Assembly: GCF_030553055.1 (NCBI RefSeq) | Contig: NZ_CP130713.1 | Span: 3,596,001-3,660,000 of the forward strand | From: Streptomyces sp. XD-27 | GTDB taxonomy: Bacteria; Actinomycetota; Actinomycetes; Streptomycetales; Streptomycetaceae | Direction of reading: 5' to 3' | Length of the DNA: 64,000 bases | Shown: positions 37,566-47,091 of the stretch, piece after piece | Numbering within the stretch: the first letter of the stretch is position 1 | Layout: each line of letters begins with the position of its first letter | Translations under genes and position numbers: made by a program | The notes under the pieces: model-generated | What the model was told of the DNA's origin: nothing | Database searches by the model: none | Seen by the model: the letters and a program-made list of their open reading frames with translations, nothing else

Positions 37566-38371
37566 GGCGTCCCGTCCCGTCCGGGGCCGGGGGCACTGCC
37601 GGGACTCGGGGCGCTGCCGGGGCCGTCCCCGCCGCGCAGGACGTAGCCCACCCCGCGCACGGTGTTCACCAGCCGCGGCTCGCCGCCCAGTTCGGTCTTG
37701 CGACGCAGATACATCACGTACACGTCCAGGGAGTTGGACGACGGCTCGAAGTCGAAGCCCCAGACCGCCTTGAGGATCTGCTCGCGGGTGAGCACCTGGC
37801 GCGGGTGGGCCAGGAAGAGCTCCAGCAGCGTGAACTCGGTGCGGGTCAGCTCCACCTGCCGCGCGCCCCGCGTCACCTCCCGCGTCGACAGGTCCATTCG
37901 CAGATCCGCGAAGGACAGGACGTCGCCGCCGGCCTGGTCCGCCCGACCGGGCACCGCCCCGCCGCCCGCCGCCGTGGCGTACGCGCTGCGGCGCAGCAGC
38001 GCGCGGATCCGGGCCAGCAGCTCGTCCAGCTCGAAGGGCTTGACCAGGTAGTCGTCGGCGCCCGAGTCGAGACCGGTGACCCGGTCGCCGACCGTGTCGC
38101 GCGCGGTCAGCATCAGGATGGGCACGGTGACGCCGCCGGCGCGCAACCGGCGGGCGGCGGTCAGCCCGTCCATGCGCGGCATCAGCACGTCGAGGACGAT
38201 CAGCTCGGGGTCGCAGCGGCCGACCTTCTCCAGCGCGTCCAGCCCGTCGACGGCGGTCTCGGTGCGGTAGCCCTCGAAGGCCAGGCTGCGCCGCAGCGCC
38301 TCGCGGACGGCCGGTTCGTCGTCGACGATCAGCACGCGGGAGGACTGCTCGGCGGGCTCGACGGTGCTCAT
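37562..38371 (-). CDS. OmpR-family response regulator, MprA/CutR-like
   Basis: A 269-aa regulator with a receiver ([13 protein letters not shown]; phospho-Asp in [13 protein letters not shown]; Thr in MLTARD; Lys in LVKPF) and a winged helix ([52 protein letters not shown]). A Gly/Ala linker and a Ser/Pro/Gly tail are unusual additions. It pairs with the kinase gene by a 4-bp overlap. Its likely target is the TCTCAG repeat 5' of the htrA-like gene, which would also autoregulate the cluster. Confidence 0.93.
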   Translation of the reverse strand: MSTVEPAEQSSRVLIVDDEPAVREALRRSLAFEGYRTETAVDGLDALEKVGRCDPELIVLDVLMPRMDGLTAARRLRAGGVTVPILMLTARDTVGDRVTGLDSGADDYLVKPFELDELLARIRALLRRSAYATAAGGGAVPGRADQAGGDVLSFADLRMDLSTREVTRGARQVELTRTEFTLLELFLAHPRQVLTREQILKAVWGFDFEPSSNSLDVYVMYLRRKTELGGEPRLVNTVRGVGYVLRGGDGPGSAPSPGSAPGPGRDGTP

Positions 38372-38435
38372 CGGATGTCTACCTCGGGGTCCTGACGGGT
38401 CGCGCGGTCACCCGTCCAGCGTGCCACGGATGCCC

Positions 38436-39449
38436 TCAGCTCCCGCCGTCGCGCAGCGCGTCCAGGTCGGCGGTCACCGTGTCGACGGGGATGGCGAAGC
38501 CGAGTCCGACGCTGCCCGCGCTGCCGGACGACTGCGCGCCCGAGGGCGAGTACATCGCCGAGTTGATCCCGATGATCTGGCCCTTCATGTTGATCAGGGC
38601 GCCGCCGGAGTTGCCCGGGTTGAGCGAGGCGTCGGTCTGGATGGCCTTGTACGTGGTGGTGGAGGAGCCCACGTCGCCGTTGTAGCGGCCGCCGCCGAAC
38701 TCGAACGGCCACCGGCCGGAGCCGTCTCCCTGCCGGCCCTGGCTCTCGTCGGTGGAGACGGTGACGTCCCGGTCGAGGGCGGAGACGATGCCGCTGGTGA
38801 CGGTGCCGGTCAGGCCCTCGGGCGAGCCGATGGCCACCACCTGGTCGCCGACCCGCACGCTGTCGGAGTCACCGAGCGTGGCCGCCTTCAGTCCACTGGC
38901 CCCCCGCACCTTGATCAGGGCCAGGTCCTTGCCGGGGTCGGTGCCGACGACGGACGCGGTCCTGCTGCTGCCGTCGCTGAACGTCACCGTGACGCTGTCC
39001 GCGCCCGCGATGACGTGGTTGTTGGTGATGATCTCGCCGTCGCCGGTGATGATCACGCCGGAGCCGGTGGACGCGCCCTGCCCGGAGCTGGCCTTGATCT
39101 CCACGATGCTGGGGCCGACGGCCTGGGCGACGGCGGAGACGCTGCCACCGGTGGTGGCGTTGGCGTTGACCACGGGGGTGGCGGCGCTGCCGCCGGACTT
39201 CTCCGTGGCGTGGCCGACCAGCGCGGCCGTCCCGCCGCCGAGCACGGCCGCCGCGATGGCGACGGCGGCGACCAGGGCGACGGGGCCGCGCCTGCGGCCC
39301 TGTCGCCGGTGGCCTCCCTCGGCCGCGGGCTGCCCGCCCGGCGGGTCCGGAGGCACCGGCGGCGCGGCGGGGAGGGAGGCGTAAGGGTGCAGGGAGGCGT
39401 AAGGGTGCGCGGGGTGGTGCTGCGGGAGGTGCGTGCCGTTGTCCGTCAT
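38436..39449 (-). CDS. Membrane-anchored HtrA-like trypsin-fold serine protease without PDZ domain
   Basis: A 337-aa protein. The cytoplasmic head has duplicated HPYASL units and Pro/Gly-rich sequence. One transmembrane helix (GPVALVAAVAIAAAVLGGGTAAL) precedes the extracytoplasmic protease. The catalytic triad is intact: His in ITNNHVIAG, Asp in GKDLALIKV and Ser in NPGNSGGAL. It ends right after the protease domain (VDTVTADLDALRDGG), so the PDZ domain of HtrA/PepD is absent. It lies 64 bp upstream of the response regulator gene on the same strand and is presumably co-transcribed as an envelope-stress output. Confidence 0.9.
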   Translation of the reverse strand: MTDNGTHLPQHHPAHPYASLHPYASLPAAPPVPPDPPGGQPAAEGGHRRQGRRRGPVALVAAVAIAAAVLGGGTAALVGHATEKSGGSAATPVVNANATTGGSVSAVAQAVGPSIVEIKASSGQGASTGSGVIITGDGEIITNNHVIAGADSVTVTFSDGSSRTASVVGTDPGKDLALIKVRGASGLKAATLGDSDSVRVGDQVVAIGSPEGLTGTVTSGIVSALDRDVTVSTDESQGRQGDGSGRWPFEFGGGRYNGDVGSSTTTYKAIQTDASLNPGNSGGALINMKGQIIGINSAMYSPSGAQSSGSAGSVGLGFAIPVDTVTADLDALRDGGS

Positions 39450-39472
39450 GGCTTCGACGGTGCGCCACGTTC

Positions 39473-39500
39473 CTGAGAATCGTCTGAGAGCCCGCTGAGA
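39473..39500 (-). promoter_or_regulatory. Triple TCTCAG direct repeat upstream of the htrA-like gene
   Basis: On the minus strand TCTCAG occurs three times at exactly 11-nt period (CTGAGA on the plus strand at 39473, 39484 and 39495), 24-51 bp upstream of the htrA-like start. The spacing is one helical turn, as OmpR-type regulators prefer. A single GTTCACC lies next to it (39512). Confidence 0.7.
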
Positions 39501-39582
39501 AGCGCGACAGAGTTCACCGGACCCGCGGACGGGGCGGCGCACGGGCCGCGGCGCACGGGTCAGCGGGGCGCGACCGGCGAGG

Positions 39583-40605
39583 TCATGCGCAGCCGCAGGA
39601 GCGCCGGACCACCAGCGCGGACGGGAACTGCTTGAGCCGCTCCCGGCGCGACCCCGGCACCCGCAGCCCGTCGTCCAGCACCAGGTCCACCGCGGCCCGC
39701 GCCATCGCCTCGCGGTCGGAGGCCACGGTGGTCAGCGGCGGATCGGTGAGCGCCGCTTCCTTCACGTCGTCGAAGCCCGCGACGGCCAGCTCCCCCGGCA
39801 CGTCGATCCGCAGCTCGCGCGCGGCCCGCAGCACGCCGATGGCCTGGTCGTCGGTGGCGCAGATGATGGCGGGCGGACGCTCCGGCCCGGCCAGCAGCTT
39901 CAACGCCACCTGGTAGGCGTCGTAACGGTTGTACGGGGCCTGGAACAGCAGGCCCTCGGTGGACTTCCCGGACTCCCGCATGGCCCGCCGCCAGCCCTCG
40001 ACGTGGTCGGTGACCGGGTCGCCGACGGTCGGGGTGATCTCCGTACCGCCGAGGCAGGCGACGTACGGATGGCCGTGCTCCAGCAGGTGCCGGGTGGCCA
40101 GGTGCGCGCCGCCCACGTCGTCCGTGACCACGGCGACGTCCTCGATCGCCTCGGGACGGCGGTGCAGCAGGACGACCCGGGCGTCCCAGGCGTCTATCTC
40201 GGCGGCCGCGTGCTCGCTGGGGCCCTGGCTGATCAGGATCAGCCCGGAGACCCGCATCCCGAGGAAGGCGCGCAGATAGTGCACCTCGCGCTCGTCGAGG
40301 TAGTCGGAGTTGCCGACCAGCACCATCTTTCCGCGCTCGGCGGCCGCCCGCTCCACGGCGTGCGCCATCTCCGCGAAGAAGGGCTGGCGGGCGTCCGGCA
40401 CGATCAGGCCTATGAGGTCCGTGCGCCGGCTCGCCATCGCCTGCGCGACGCGGTCCGGCCGGTAACCCAGCTCCTTGATCGCGGCGAGCACGCGCTCGCG
40501 CGTGGCCGGGGCGACCGGCCTCGGTCCATTGTTGATGACGTAGCTGACGACCGCGGTCGAGGTCCCCGCCAGCCTTGCCACATCGTCCCGCGTCACCTTG
40601 GCCAC
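39583..40605 (-). CDS. LacI-family transcriptional regulator
   Basis: A 340-aa regulator. The HTH is [28 protein letters not shown] with the hinge helix region [21 protein letters not shown]. The periplasmic-binding-like effector domain follows ([69 protein letters not shown]). It ends with an unusual Cys pair (RSCGCA). I start at the GTG at 40605, where the family begins; an ATG at 40629 directly abuts the glnR stop. The effector, probably a sugar, is unknown. Confidence 0.88.
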   Translation of the reverse strand: MAKVTRDDVARLAGTSTAVVSYVINNGPRPVAPATRERVLAAIKELGYRPDRVAQAMASRRTDLIGLIVPDARQPFFAEMAHAVERAAAERGKMVLVGNSDYLDEREVHYLRAFLGMRVSGLILISQGPSEHAAAEIDAWDARVVLLHRRPEAIEDVAVVTDDVGGAHLATRHLLEHGHPYVACLGGTEITPTVGDPVTDHVEGWRRAMRESGKSTEGLLFQAPYNRYDAYQVALKLLAGPERPPAIICATDDQAIGVLRAARELRIDVPGELAVAGFDDVKEAALTDPPLTTVASDREAMARAAVDLVLDDGLRVPGSRRERLKQFPSALVVRRSCGCA

Positions 40606-40629
40606 GCCGGGAAGTCTACGCGGGTCCAT

Positions 40630-41463
40630 CTACCCCTTGGCCGGTCGTGCGGCGGTGACTTCGGCCTCCTCGCGGCGCGCCGCCGGGCCCCGGGCGCCCG
40701 CCGCTTCGGTGCGCGCGCCGTCGCCCTCGCCCCGACCCGCCCCGGCCGTCGCCTTGGCCTTCGCCTTGGCCTCCTCGGCGGCCCGCTCCACCTTCTCCGG
40801 CACGACGAAGCGATAACCGACGTTTCGCACCGTTCCGATCAGGGATTCGTGCTCCGGGCCGAGCTTGGCGCGCAGCCGTCGCACGTGGACGTCGACGGTC
40901 CGGGTGCCGCCGAAGTAGTCGTAGCCCCAGACCTCCTGGAGCAGCTGGGCGCGGGTGAAGACGCGCCCGGGGTGCTGCGCCAGGTACTTCAGCAGCTCGA
41001 ACTCCTTGAATGTGAGATCGAGCACACGACCCTTGAGCTTGGCGCTGTAGGTCGCCTCGTCCACCGACAGGTCGCCGGTGCGGATCTCCATCGGGCTGTC
41101 GTCCATGGTGATCTGCTGGCGGCCCATCGCGAGCCGCAGCCGCGCCTCGACCTCCGCCGGGCCCGCGGTGTCCAGCAGGACGTCGTCGATCCCCCAGTCC
41201 GCGGTGACGGCGGCGAGGCCGCCCTCGGTGACCACGAGGATCAGCGGGCAGCCGGGGCCGGTGGAGCGCAGCAGCTGGCACAGGCTGCGCACCTGCGGCA
41301 GGTCGCGGCGGCCGTCGATGAGGATGACGTCGGCGCCGGGGGTGTCCACCAGGGCCGGGCCCTCCGCCGGGGCGACGCGCACGCTGTGCAGCAGGAGGCC
41401 GAGAGCGGGCAGCACCTCCGTCGACGGCTGGAGTGCGTTGGTCAGCAGAAGCAGTGAGCTCAT
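40630..41463 (-). CDS. glnR: Global nitrogen regulator GlnR
   Basis: A 277-aa orphan OmpR-type regulator. The atypical receiver [19 protein letters not shown], then [26 protein letters not shown], has an Asp in the usual position but lacks the full acidic pocket, as known for GlnR, which acts without a cognate kinase. The winged helix is [41 protein letters not shown] and [12 protein letters not shown] Lys/Ala/Glu/Arg-rich tail of about 50 residues follows. In streptomycetes GlnR controls glnA, amtB, nir and ureA genes. The ATG overlaps the stop of a small upstream ORF. Confidence 0.95.
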   Translation of the reverse strand: MSSLLLLTNALQPSTEVLPALGLLLHSVRVAPAEGPALVDTPGADVILIDGRRDLPQVRSLCQLLRSTGPGCPLILVVTEGGLAAVTADWGIDDVLLDTAGPAEVEARLRLAMGRQQITMDDSPMEIRTGDLSVDEATYSAKLKGRVLDLTFKEFELLKYLAQHPGRVFTRAQLLQEVWGYDYFGGTRTVDVHVRRLRAKLGPEHESLIGTVRNVGYRFVVPEKVERAAEEAKAKAKATAGAGRGEGDGARTEAAGARGPAARREEAEVTAARPAKG

Positions 41464-41519
41464 CGGTCGCCACCTGCCTTGGCCGTGGTCACGGTCGCGG
41501 TCTCGCCTGGCTCGCCCAT
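41460..41519 (-). CDS. 19-residue upstream ORF coupled to glnR
   Basis: AGGAGG, 10 nt before an ATG (41519), opens [19 protein letters not shown] and ends TGA, whose bases overlap the glnR ATG (ATGA). The strong ribosome-binding site and exact stop/start overlap suggest translational coupling to glnR. Composition is Thr/Ala/Gly-rich with no membrane or Cys pattern. It could be a translated leader rather than a functional peptide. Confidence 0.55.
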   Translation of the reverse strand: MGEPGETATVTTAKAGGDR

Positions 41520-41690
41520 AACGTCGGTTCCTCCTCGGTCCCTGCGAGGGCACTGCTCGTACCGGTGTTCGCTGCGTGCGGCTCCGCGCCCTGGAGCGCG
41601 CGTGCACTCAGACGCGCGGAACCCGCCTGAAAGCACAAAAGGACCCGGGGGCTGCGTTGCCCGAGTCCTCTTCGAAGCAGAATAGCCCAC

Positions 41691-42647
41691 ATGACGCGCG
41701 GATCAGAGGCCGAATCTGCACGTAGTCGTGTTCTGCCGGTCACGTCGCCGGTCACGTCAGGGGTCCTGAGGGTCACGCTGCTGACGGACGACGGGATCCC
41801 GATCGACGCGGCGTACGAGACCGCCGGCGGCGCCGAGGGCGACCTGGTCTTCGTGGTCGCGCACGGCTTCACCGGGGCGCTGGAGCGTCCCGCGCTGCGG
41901 CGTGCGGCGCTGGCGTTATCCCAGCGTGCGCCCGTGATCACGTTCTCCTTCCGCGGGCATGGCCGCTCCGGTGGCCGCTCCACGGTCGGCGACCGCGAGG
42001 TCCTGGACCTGGCCGCGGCGGTGCGCTGGGCACGTCGGCTCGGCCACCGGCGGGTGGTCACGGTCGGCTTCTCGATGGGCGGCTCGGTGGTACTGCGGCA
42101 TGCCGCGCGCCCCGGGACATCCGTGGGGACGCCGGCCGGGGACGCCACCGCGGGCTCACCCGCCACGGGTACGACCGGCGAAATCCAGCCATACGCGACC
42201 GGGGGCGGGGAGGGGCGCACACAGGAGCGTGAAGGGCGCGGGGGGCGCAGGGACGCGCATGCCGACGCGGTGATCGCGGTGAGCGCCCCCGCCCGCTGGT
42301 TCTACCGCGGCACCGCGCCCATGCGCCGCCTCCACTGGGCGGTGACGCACCCCGCCGGCCGCCTGGTCTCCCGCTACGGCCTCCGCACGCGGGTCGCCCC
42401 GCACCGCTGGAACCCCGTTCCGCTCTCCCCGGTGGCCTCGGTCCCGCTGATCGCCCCGACGCCGCTGCTGATCGTCCACGGCGACGCGGACCCGTACTTC
42501 CCGCTGGACCATCCCCGCATGCTGGCGCAGGCCGCCGACCCGTCGTCCACAGAGCTGTGGATCGAGCGCGGCTTCGGCCACGCGGAGAACTCCGCCGGGG
42601 AGGACCTGCTGACCCGGATCGCGGCGTGGGCCGCGACCCACGCCTAG
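41691..42647 (+). CDS. Alpha/beta hydrolase
   Basis: A 318-aa cytosolic hydrolase: VVAHGFTGALERPALRR oxyanion region, ITFSFRGHGRSGG, nucleophile elbow VTVGFSMGGSVVLRHAA (Ser present), LLIVHGDADPYFPLDHP (Asp) and GFGHAENSAGE (His). A Gly/Thr/Ala/Arg-rich insertion of about 40 residues (PGTSVGTPAGDATAGSPATGT) follows the elbow. It is divergent from glnR. CAGAAT ends 7 nt before the ATG, hinting at a leaderless transcript. Confidence 0.87.
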   Translation: MTRGSEAESARSRVLPVTSPVTSGVLRVTLLTDDGIPIDAAYETAGGAEGDLVFVVAHGFTGALERPALRRAALALSQRAPVITFSFRGHGRSGGRSTVGDREVLDLAAAVRWARRLGHRRVVTVGFSMGGSVVLRHAARPGTSVGTPAGDATAGSPATGTTGEIQPYATGGGEGRTQEREGRGGRRDAHADAVIAVSAPARWFYRGTAPMRRLHWAVTHPAGRLVSRYGLRTRVAPHRWNPVPLSPVASVPLIAPTPLLIVHGDADPYFPLDHPRMLAQAADPSSTELWIERGFGHAENSAGEDLLTRIAAWAATHA

Positions 42648-42648
42648 G

Positions 42649-42672
42649 CCGGGGCCGACGTCTCGGCCCCGG
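42649..42672 (+). terminator. Terminator hairpin after the hydrolase gene
   Basis: A perfect 10-bp stem (42649-42658 with 42663-42672) and 4-nt loop starting 2 nt after the stop. A CCCCGG-rich low-complexity stretch follows up to the ABC gene. Confidence 0.75.
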
Positions 42673-42758
42673 GCCCCCGCCCGCGCCGGGCCAGGCCGGT
42701 GCCCGGTCCCTGGTCCCGCCCCCGGCCCCGGCCCCGGCCCCGGCTCCGGGGCGCCCCG

Positions 42759-44888
42759 CTACTCCGTCACCGGGGCCGCGAACTGGGCCTCGTACAGGCG
42801 GGCGTACGCGCCCCGTGCCGCCAGCAGTTCCTCGTGCGTGCCCTGTTCCACGATGCGGCCCGCCTCCATCACCAGGATCAGGTCCGCGTCGCGGATCGTG
42901 GAGAGCCGGTGGGCGATGACGAAGCTGGTGCGGCCCTTGCGCAGGGACGCCATCGCGTGCTGGATCAGGACCTCCGTGCGGGTGTCCACCGAACTGGTCG
43001 CCTCGTCCAGGACGAGGATCGCCGGTTCGGCCAGGAACGCCCGCGCGATGGTGATCAGCTGCTTCTCGCCGACGCTGACGCCTCCGCCCTCCTCGTCCAG
43101 GACCGTGTCGTAGCCGTCCGGGAGGGTCCGTACGAAGCGGTCCACATGGGTGGCCTTCGCCGCCGCGATGATGGCCTCCGCCGACGCCCCGTCCGCCCCG
43201 TAGGCGATGTTCTCCGCGATCGTGCCGCCGAACAGCCACGTGTCCTGGAGGACCATGCCGACGTTGGAGCGCAGCTCCTCGCGCGGGATCGTGGCGATGT
43301 CGACGCCGTCGAGCGTGATCCGGCCGCCACTGACCTCGTAGAACCGCATCAGCAGATTGACCAGGGTGGTCTTCCCCGCGCCCGTCGGGCCGACGATGGC
43401 CACCGTCTGGCCCGGCCGCACCGACAGCGACAGGTCCTCGATCAGCGGCTTGTCCGGCTCGTAGCGGAAGGAGACGTTCTCGAACGCGACCCGGCCGCTG
43501 ACCGGTTCGCGGCGCGGCTCCTCCGCCAGGCCCCTCGACGGCGCCGGGTCCTTCGTCAGGTCCTTCGTCAGGTTCTTCGTCAGGTCCTTCGCCAAGTCCT
43601 TCGACGGCTCCGGGTCCGGGCTCTGCTCCTCCGCGTCCAGCAGCTCGAAGACCCGCTCGGCCGACGCCACGCCCGACTGCACCAGGTTGGCCATCGCGGC
43701 CACCTGGGTCAGCGGCTGGCTGAACTGGCGCTGGTACTGGACGAACGCCTGCACATCGCCGATCGACAGCGAGCCGGAGGCCACCCGCAGCCCGCCGACC
43801 ACCGCGACCAGCACGTAGTTGAGGTTGCCGATGAACATCATCGCGGGCTGGATGATCCCGGAGATGAACTGCGCCCGGAAACTCGACGCGTACAGCTGCT
43901 CGTTGTGCTCCCGGAAGACCGCCGCGGACTCCCGCTCCCGCCCGAAGACCTTCACCAGCGAGTGGCCGGTGTACATCTCCTCTATATGGGCGTTGAGCTT
44001 GCCGGTGGTCTTCCACTGGGCGACGAACTGCGGCTGCGCGCGCTTGCCGACGCGGGCCGCCACGTACACCGACAGCGGCACGGTCAGCAGCGCCACCAGG
44101 GCCAGCAGCGGCGAGATCCAGAACATCATCGCCAGGACGCCCACGATGGTCAGCAGCGAGGCGACGACCTGGCTCATGGTCTGCTGGAGCGTCTGCTGGA
44201 TGTTGTCGATGTCGTTGGTCGCCCGGGACAGCACCTCGCCGCGCGGCTGCTTGTCGAAGTACGACAGCGGCAGCCGGGCCAGCTTCTCCTCGACGTCGCG
44301 CCGCATCCGGAACACGGCCCGCTGGACGACGACGGTGTAGATGCGGGCCTGGACCAGGCCGAGGACCGCGGCGCCCACGTAGAGCAGCAGGGCCCACAGC
44401 AGCACGGTGCCGACCGCGTCGAAGTCGATGCCCCGGCCCGGCACCACGTCCATCGCGGAGATCATGTCCGCGACGGTGCCGTCGCCGTGCTCGCGCAGCC
44501 GCTCGACGGCCTCCGCCTTGGTCTCGTCCGCGGGCAGTTGGCGGCCGACCACGCCCTCGAAGATCAGGTCCGTGGCGTGGCCCAGGAGCCTGGGGCCGAG
44601 CACGGTCAGCGCGATACTGAGCACCGCGAAGCCGAGGGCCACCGTCAGCATGGTGCGCTCGGGGCGCATGGTGCCCAGCAGCCGGCGGCCGGAGCCGCGG
44701 AAGTCCATGGAGCGCTCGGTGGGCTGGCCGCCCATCCAGCGCGCGGGCCCGGCGGCCGGGGCCGGTCCCCTGCGGGGCGCCGGAACCTTCGCGGTGCCCG
44801 CACTCACGCCGCCCCCGCCCCGGCCACCGCCGCTGCCTATACCGTCCCCGCTCCGGCCACCGCCCTTGCCCGTGCCGCCCCCGCTCAC
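42759..44888 (-). CDS. ABC exporter half-transporter (heterodimer subunit with consensus Walker B)
   Basis: A 709-aa fused membrane-ATPase protein. A Gly-rich N-terminus of about 60 residues ([14 protein letters not shown]) precedes six transmembrane helices (about 75-380). The NBD has Walker [11 protein letters not shown]-loop VLQDTWLFG, Walker [13 protein letters not shown] with catalytic Glu, and H-loop IAHRLS. The signature is SVGEKQ instead of LSGGQ. A charged repeat near residue 425 ([19 protein letters not shown]) lies between the halves. It starts with GTG overlapping its partner gene by 4 bp. Confidence 0.93.
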   Translation of the reverse strand: MSGGGTGKGGGRSGDGIGSGGGRGGGGVSAGTAKVPAPRRGPAPAAGPARWMGGQPTERSMDFRGSGRRLLGTMRPERTMLTVALGFAVLSIALTVLGPRLLGHATDLIFEGVVGRQLPADETKAEAVERLREHGDGTVADMISAMDVVPGRGIDFDAVGTVLLWALLLYVGAAVLGLVQARIYTVVVQRAVFRMRRDVEEKLARLPLSYFDKQPRGEVLSRATNDIDNIQQTLQQTMSQVVASLLTIVGVLAMMFWISPLLALVALLTVPLSVYVAARVGKRAQPQFVAQWKTTGKLNAHIEEMYTGHSLVKVFGRERESAAVFREHNEQLYASSFRAQFISGIIQPAMMFIGNLNYVLVAVVGGLRVASGSLSIGDVQAFVQYQRQFSQPLTQVAAMANLVQSGVASAERVFELLDAEEQSPDPEPSKDLAKDLTKNLTKDLTKDPAPSRGLAEEPRREPVSGRVAFENVSFRYEPDKPLIEDLSLSVRPGQTVAIVGPTGAGKTTLVNLLMRFYEVSGGRITLDGVDIATIPREELRSNVGMVLQDTWLFGGTIAENIAYGADGASAEAIIAAAKATHVDRFVRTLPDGYDTVLDEEGGGVSVGEKQLITIARAFLAEPAILVLDEATSSVDTRTEVLIQHAMASLRKGRTSFVIAHRLSTIRDADLILVMEAGRIVEQGTHEELLAARGAYARLYEAQFAAPVTE

Positions 44889-46636
44889 GCCGCCTCCTCC
44901 TCGCTCAGCTGCGACAGCACGATCTCCCTGTACGTCGCGTTGTCCGCCATCAGTTCGGGATGGGTGCCCGTACCGACCACCCGGCCCTCGTCCAGGACGA
45001 CGATGCGGTCGGCGTGCCGGATCGTGGCGACCCGCTGGGCGACGATGACGACCGTCGCCTCCCCGGTCTCGTCCGCCAGCGCCGCGCGCAGCCGCGCGTC
45101 CGTGGCGTAGTCCAGGGCGGAGAAGGAGTCGTCGAAGAGGTAGATCGCCGGGCGCCCGACGAGCGCGCGGGCGATGGCCAGGCGCTGCCGCTGCCCGCCG
45201 GAGACGTTGCCGCCGCCCTGCGCGATGGGCGCCTCCAGGCCCTCCTCCAACTCCGCCACGAAGTCCCGGGCCTGGGCGGTTTCCAGCGCCCGCCACAGCT
45301 CCTCGTCGGTGGCGTCGGGTCTGCCGTAGCGCAGGTTGGAGGCGACGGTGCCGGAGAACAGATACGGCTTCTGCGGGACGAGTCCGATCGTCCGGGCCAG
45401 CTCCGCCGGGTCGAGCCGCCGCACGTCCACCCCGTCCACCCGTACGCTGCCCGCCGTCGGGTCGAACAACCTCGGCACCAGGCCGAGCAGCGTGGACTTG
45501 CCGCTGCCGGTGGAGCCGATGACGGCCGTGGTCTCGCCGGGCCGGGCGATCAGCGAGATGTCGCGCAGCACCGGCTCCTCGGCGCCCGGGTAGCGGAACT
45601 CCACGCCGTCCAGCTCCAGCAGACCGCGCCGCCCTCCGGACTCCGCGGCGGTCGGCAGCGGGATCGGGTCGGCGGGCGGCCGCACGCTGGTCTCGGTGTC
45701 CAGCACCTCCTGGACGCGCTCGGCGCACACCTCCGCGCGCGGCACCATGATGAACATGAATGTGGCCATCATGACGGCCATCAGGATCTGCATCAGGTAC
45801 GCGAGGAACGCCGTCAGCGCGCCGATCCGCATGTCCCCGCTGTCGATGCGGTGCCCGGCGAACCAGACGACGGCGGCGCCCGCGATGTTCACCACCAGCA
45901 TCACCGTCGGGAACATCAGGGCCATCAGCCGCCCGGCGCGCAGCGACACGTCCATGAGCGCGTGGTTGGCCTTGTCGAACCGCTCCCGCTCATGCCGGTC
46001 GCGGACGAACGCGCGGATCACGCGGATGCCGGTGATCTGCTCGCGCAGCACCCGGTTGACGGTGTCGATGCGCTCCTGGACGCCCCGGAACAGCGGCCGC
46101 ATCCGGCGCAGGATCAACCCGATGACGACGCCGAGGACCGGCACGATGACCAGCAGCAGCCCGGACAGCGGCACGTCCTGGTCGAGCGCCATCAGGACGC
46201 CGCCGACGCACATGATCGGCGCCGAGGCCATGATGGTGAAGGCCATCAGGCACAGCATCTGCACCTGCTGGATGTCGTTGGTGCTGCGGGTGATCAGCGA
46301 GGGCGCGCCGAAGCGGCCCAGCTCGCGGGCGGAGAAGGACTGCACCCGGTCGAAGACCGCGGCGCGGATGTCGCGGCCGAGCGCCATGGCCGTACGGGCT
46401 CCGAAATAGACCGCGCCGATGGCGCAGCAGATCTGGAGCAGCGTGACGGCGACCATGACGCCGCCCACCCGGACGATGTAACCGGTGTCCCCCTCCACCA
46501 CGCCGTTGTCGATGATGTCCGCGTTGAGGGCCGGAAGGTAGAGCGTGGCCAGCGTCTGCACCAGTTGGAGCAGCACGATCAGCGCGATGGGTCGGGTGTA
46601 GGGCCCCAGATGTGCCCGTATAAGTCGTACCAGCAC
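44885..46636 (-). CDS. ABC exporter half-transporter (heterodimer subunit with degenerate Walker B)
   Basis: A 583-aa protein: six transmembrane helices (residues about 1-300) and an NBD with Walker [11 protein letters not shown]-loop [10 protein letters not shown], canonical signature VSGGQRQRL, and Walker [13 protein letters not shown] in which the catalytic Glu is Asp. Paired with the next gene (SVGEKQ signature, normal Glu), this gives one competent and one degenerate ATP site, the pattern of TM287/288, LmrCD and BmrCD multidrug exporters. It starts at a GTG. The substrate is unknown. Confidence 0.93.
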   Translation of the reverse strand: MLVRLIRAHLGPYTRPIALIVLLQLVQTLATLYLPALNADIIDNGVVEGDTGYIVRVGGVMVAVTLLQICCAIGAVYFGARTAMALGRDIRAAVFDRVQSFSARELGRFGAPSLITRSTNDIQQVQMLCLMAFTIMASAPIMCVGGVLMALDQDVPLSGLLLVIVPVLGVVIGLILRRMRPLFRGVQERIDTVNRVLREQITGIRVIRAFVRDRHERERFDKANHALMDVSLRAGRLMALMFPTVMLVVNIAGAAVVWFAGHRIDSGDMRIGALTAFLAYLMQILMAVMMATFMFIMVPRAEVCAERVQEVLDTETSVRPPADPIPLPTAAESGGRRGLLELDGVEFRYPGAEEPVLRDISLIARPGETTAVIGSTGSGKSTLLGLVPRLFDPTAGSVRVDGVDVRRLDPAELARTIGLVPQKPYLFSGTVASNLRYGRPDATDEELWRALETAQARDFVAELEEGLEAPIAQGGGNVSGGQRQRLAIARALVGRPAIYLFDDSFSALDYATDARLRAALADETGEATVVIVAQRVATIRHADRIVVLDEGRVVGTGTHPELMADNATYREIVLSQLSEEEAA

Positions 46637-46766
46637 ACGCGAACCCTATGCGGCGCACCGTGCGGCGTCGCGCGGATTTCCGCACCCCGTCCACCCGTCA
46701 TCATGGAGGGCGGTAATCCGCCCGGGCCGAGCGCCCGCGCGCGGACCGGAAGGGAAAGGGGTCGCC

Positions 46767-47081
46767 ATGGCGACAAGCGACGAGACGGACCGGACGGGCG
46801 GTACGGGGGGCACGGCGGACGTGCCCGTCGGCACGATCCGGTACTGGGCCGCCGCCAAGGCCGCGGCCGGCACCGCCGAGGAGCCGTACGCCGCCGCGAC
46901 GCTCGCGGAGGCCCTCGACGCGGCCCGGCGGCGGCACACGGCGCGCCCGGAGTTCGCCCGGGTGCTGCTGCGCTGTTCGTTCCTGGTCGACGGGGAAGCC
47001 GTCGGCACACGCGACCACGCGACGGTCGCACTGGCCGAGGGCGGCACGGTCGAGGTGCTCCCGCCGTTCGCAGGAGGGTGA
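46767..47081 (+). CDS. MoaD/ThiS-family ubiquitin-like sulfur carrier
   Basis: A 104-aa protein. A Thr/Gly/Asp-rich N-terminus of about 20 residues precedes a beta-grasp fold (GTIRYWAAAKAAAGTAEEPYAA, then CSFLVDGEAVG and VALAEGGTVEVLPPFAGG) ending in the Gly-Gly that is adenylated and thiocarboxylated. MoaD proteins donate sulfur for molybdopterin synthesis, but no moaE or moeB lies nearby, so the pathway is not fixed. The next gene starts 10 nt downstream. Confidence 0.88.
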   Translation: MATSDETDRTGGTGGTADVPVGTIRYWAAAKAAAGTAEEPYAAATLAEALDAARRRHTARPEFARVLLRCSFLVDGEAVGTRDHATVALAEGGTVEVLPPFAGG

Positions 47082-47091
47082 CCGAAGCGCG

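Noticed and set aside
39512..39518. Single GTTCACC near the htrA-like promoter
   Set aside because: Only one unit with no 11-nt partner, so not a convincing PHO box.
42673..42758. CCCCGG-rich repeats that might be taken for a structured RNA
   Set aside because: Simple low-complexity sequence after a terminator with no consistent fold.
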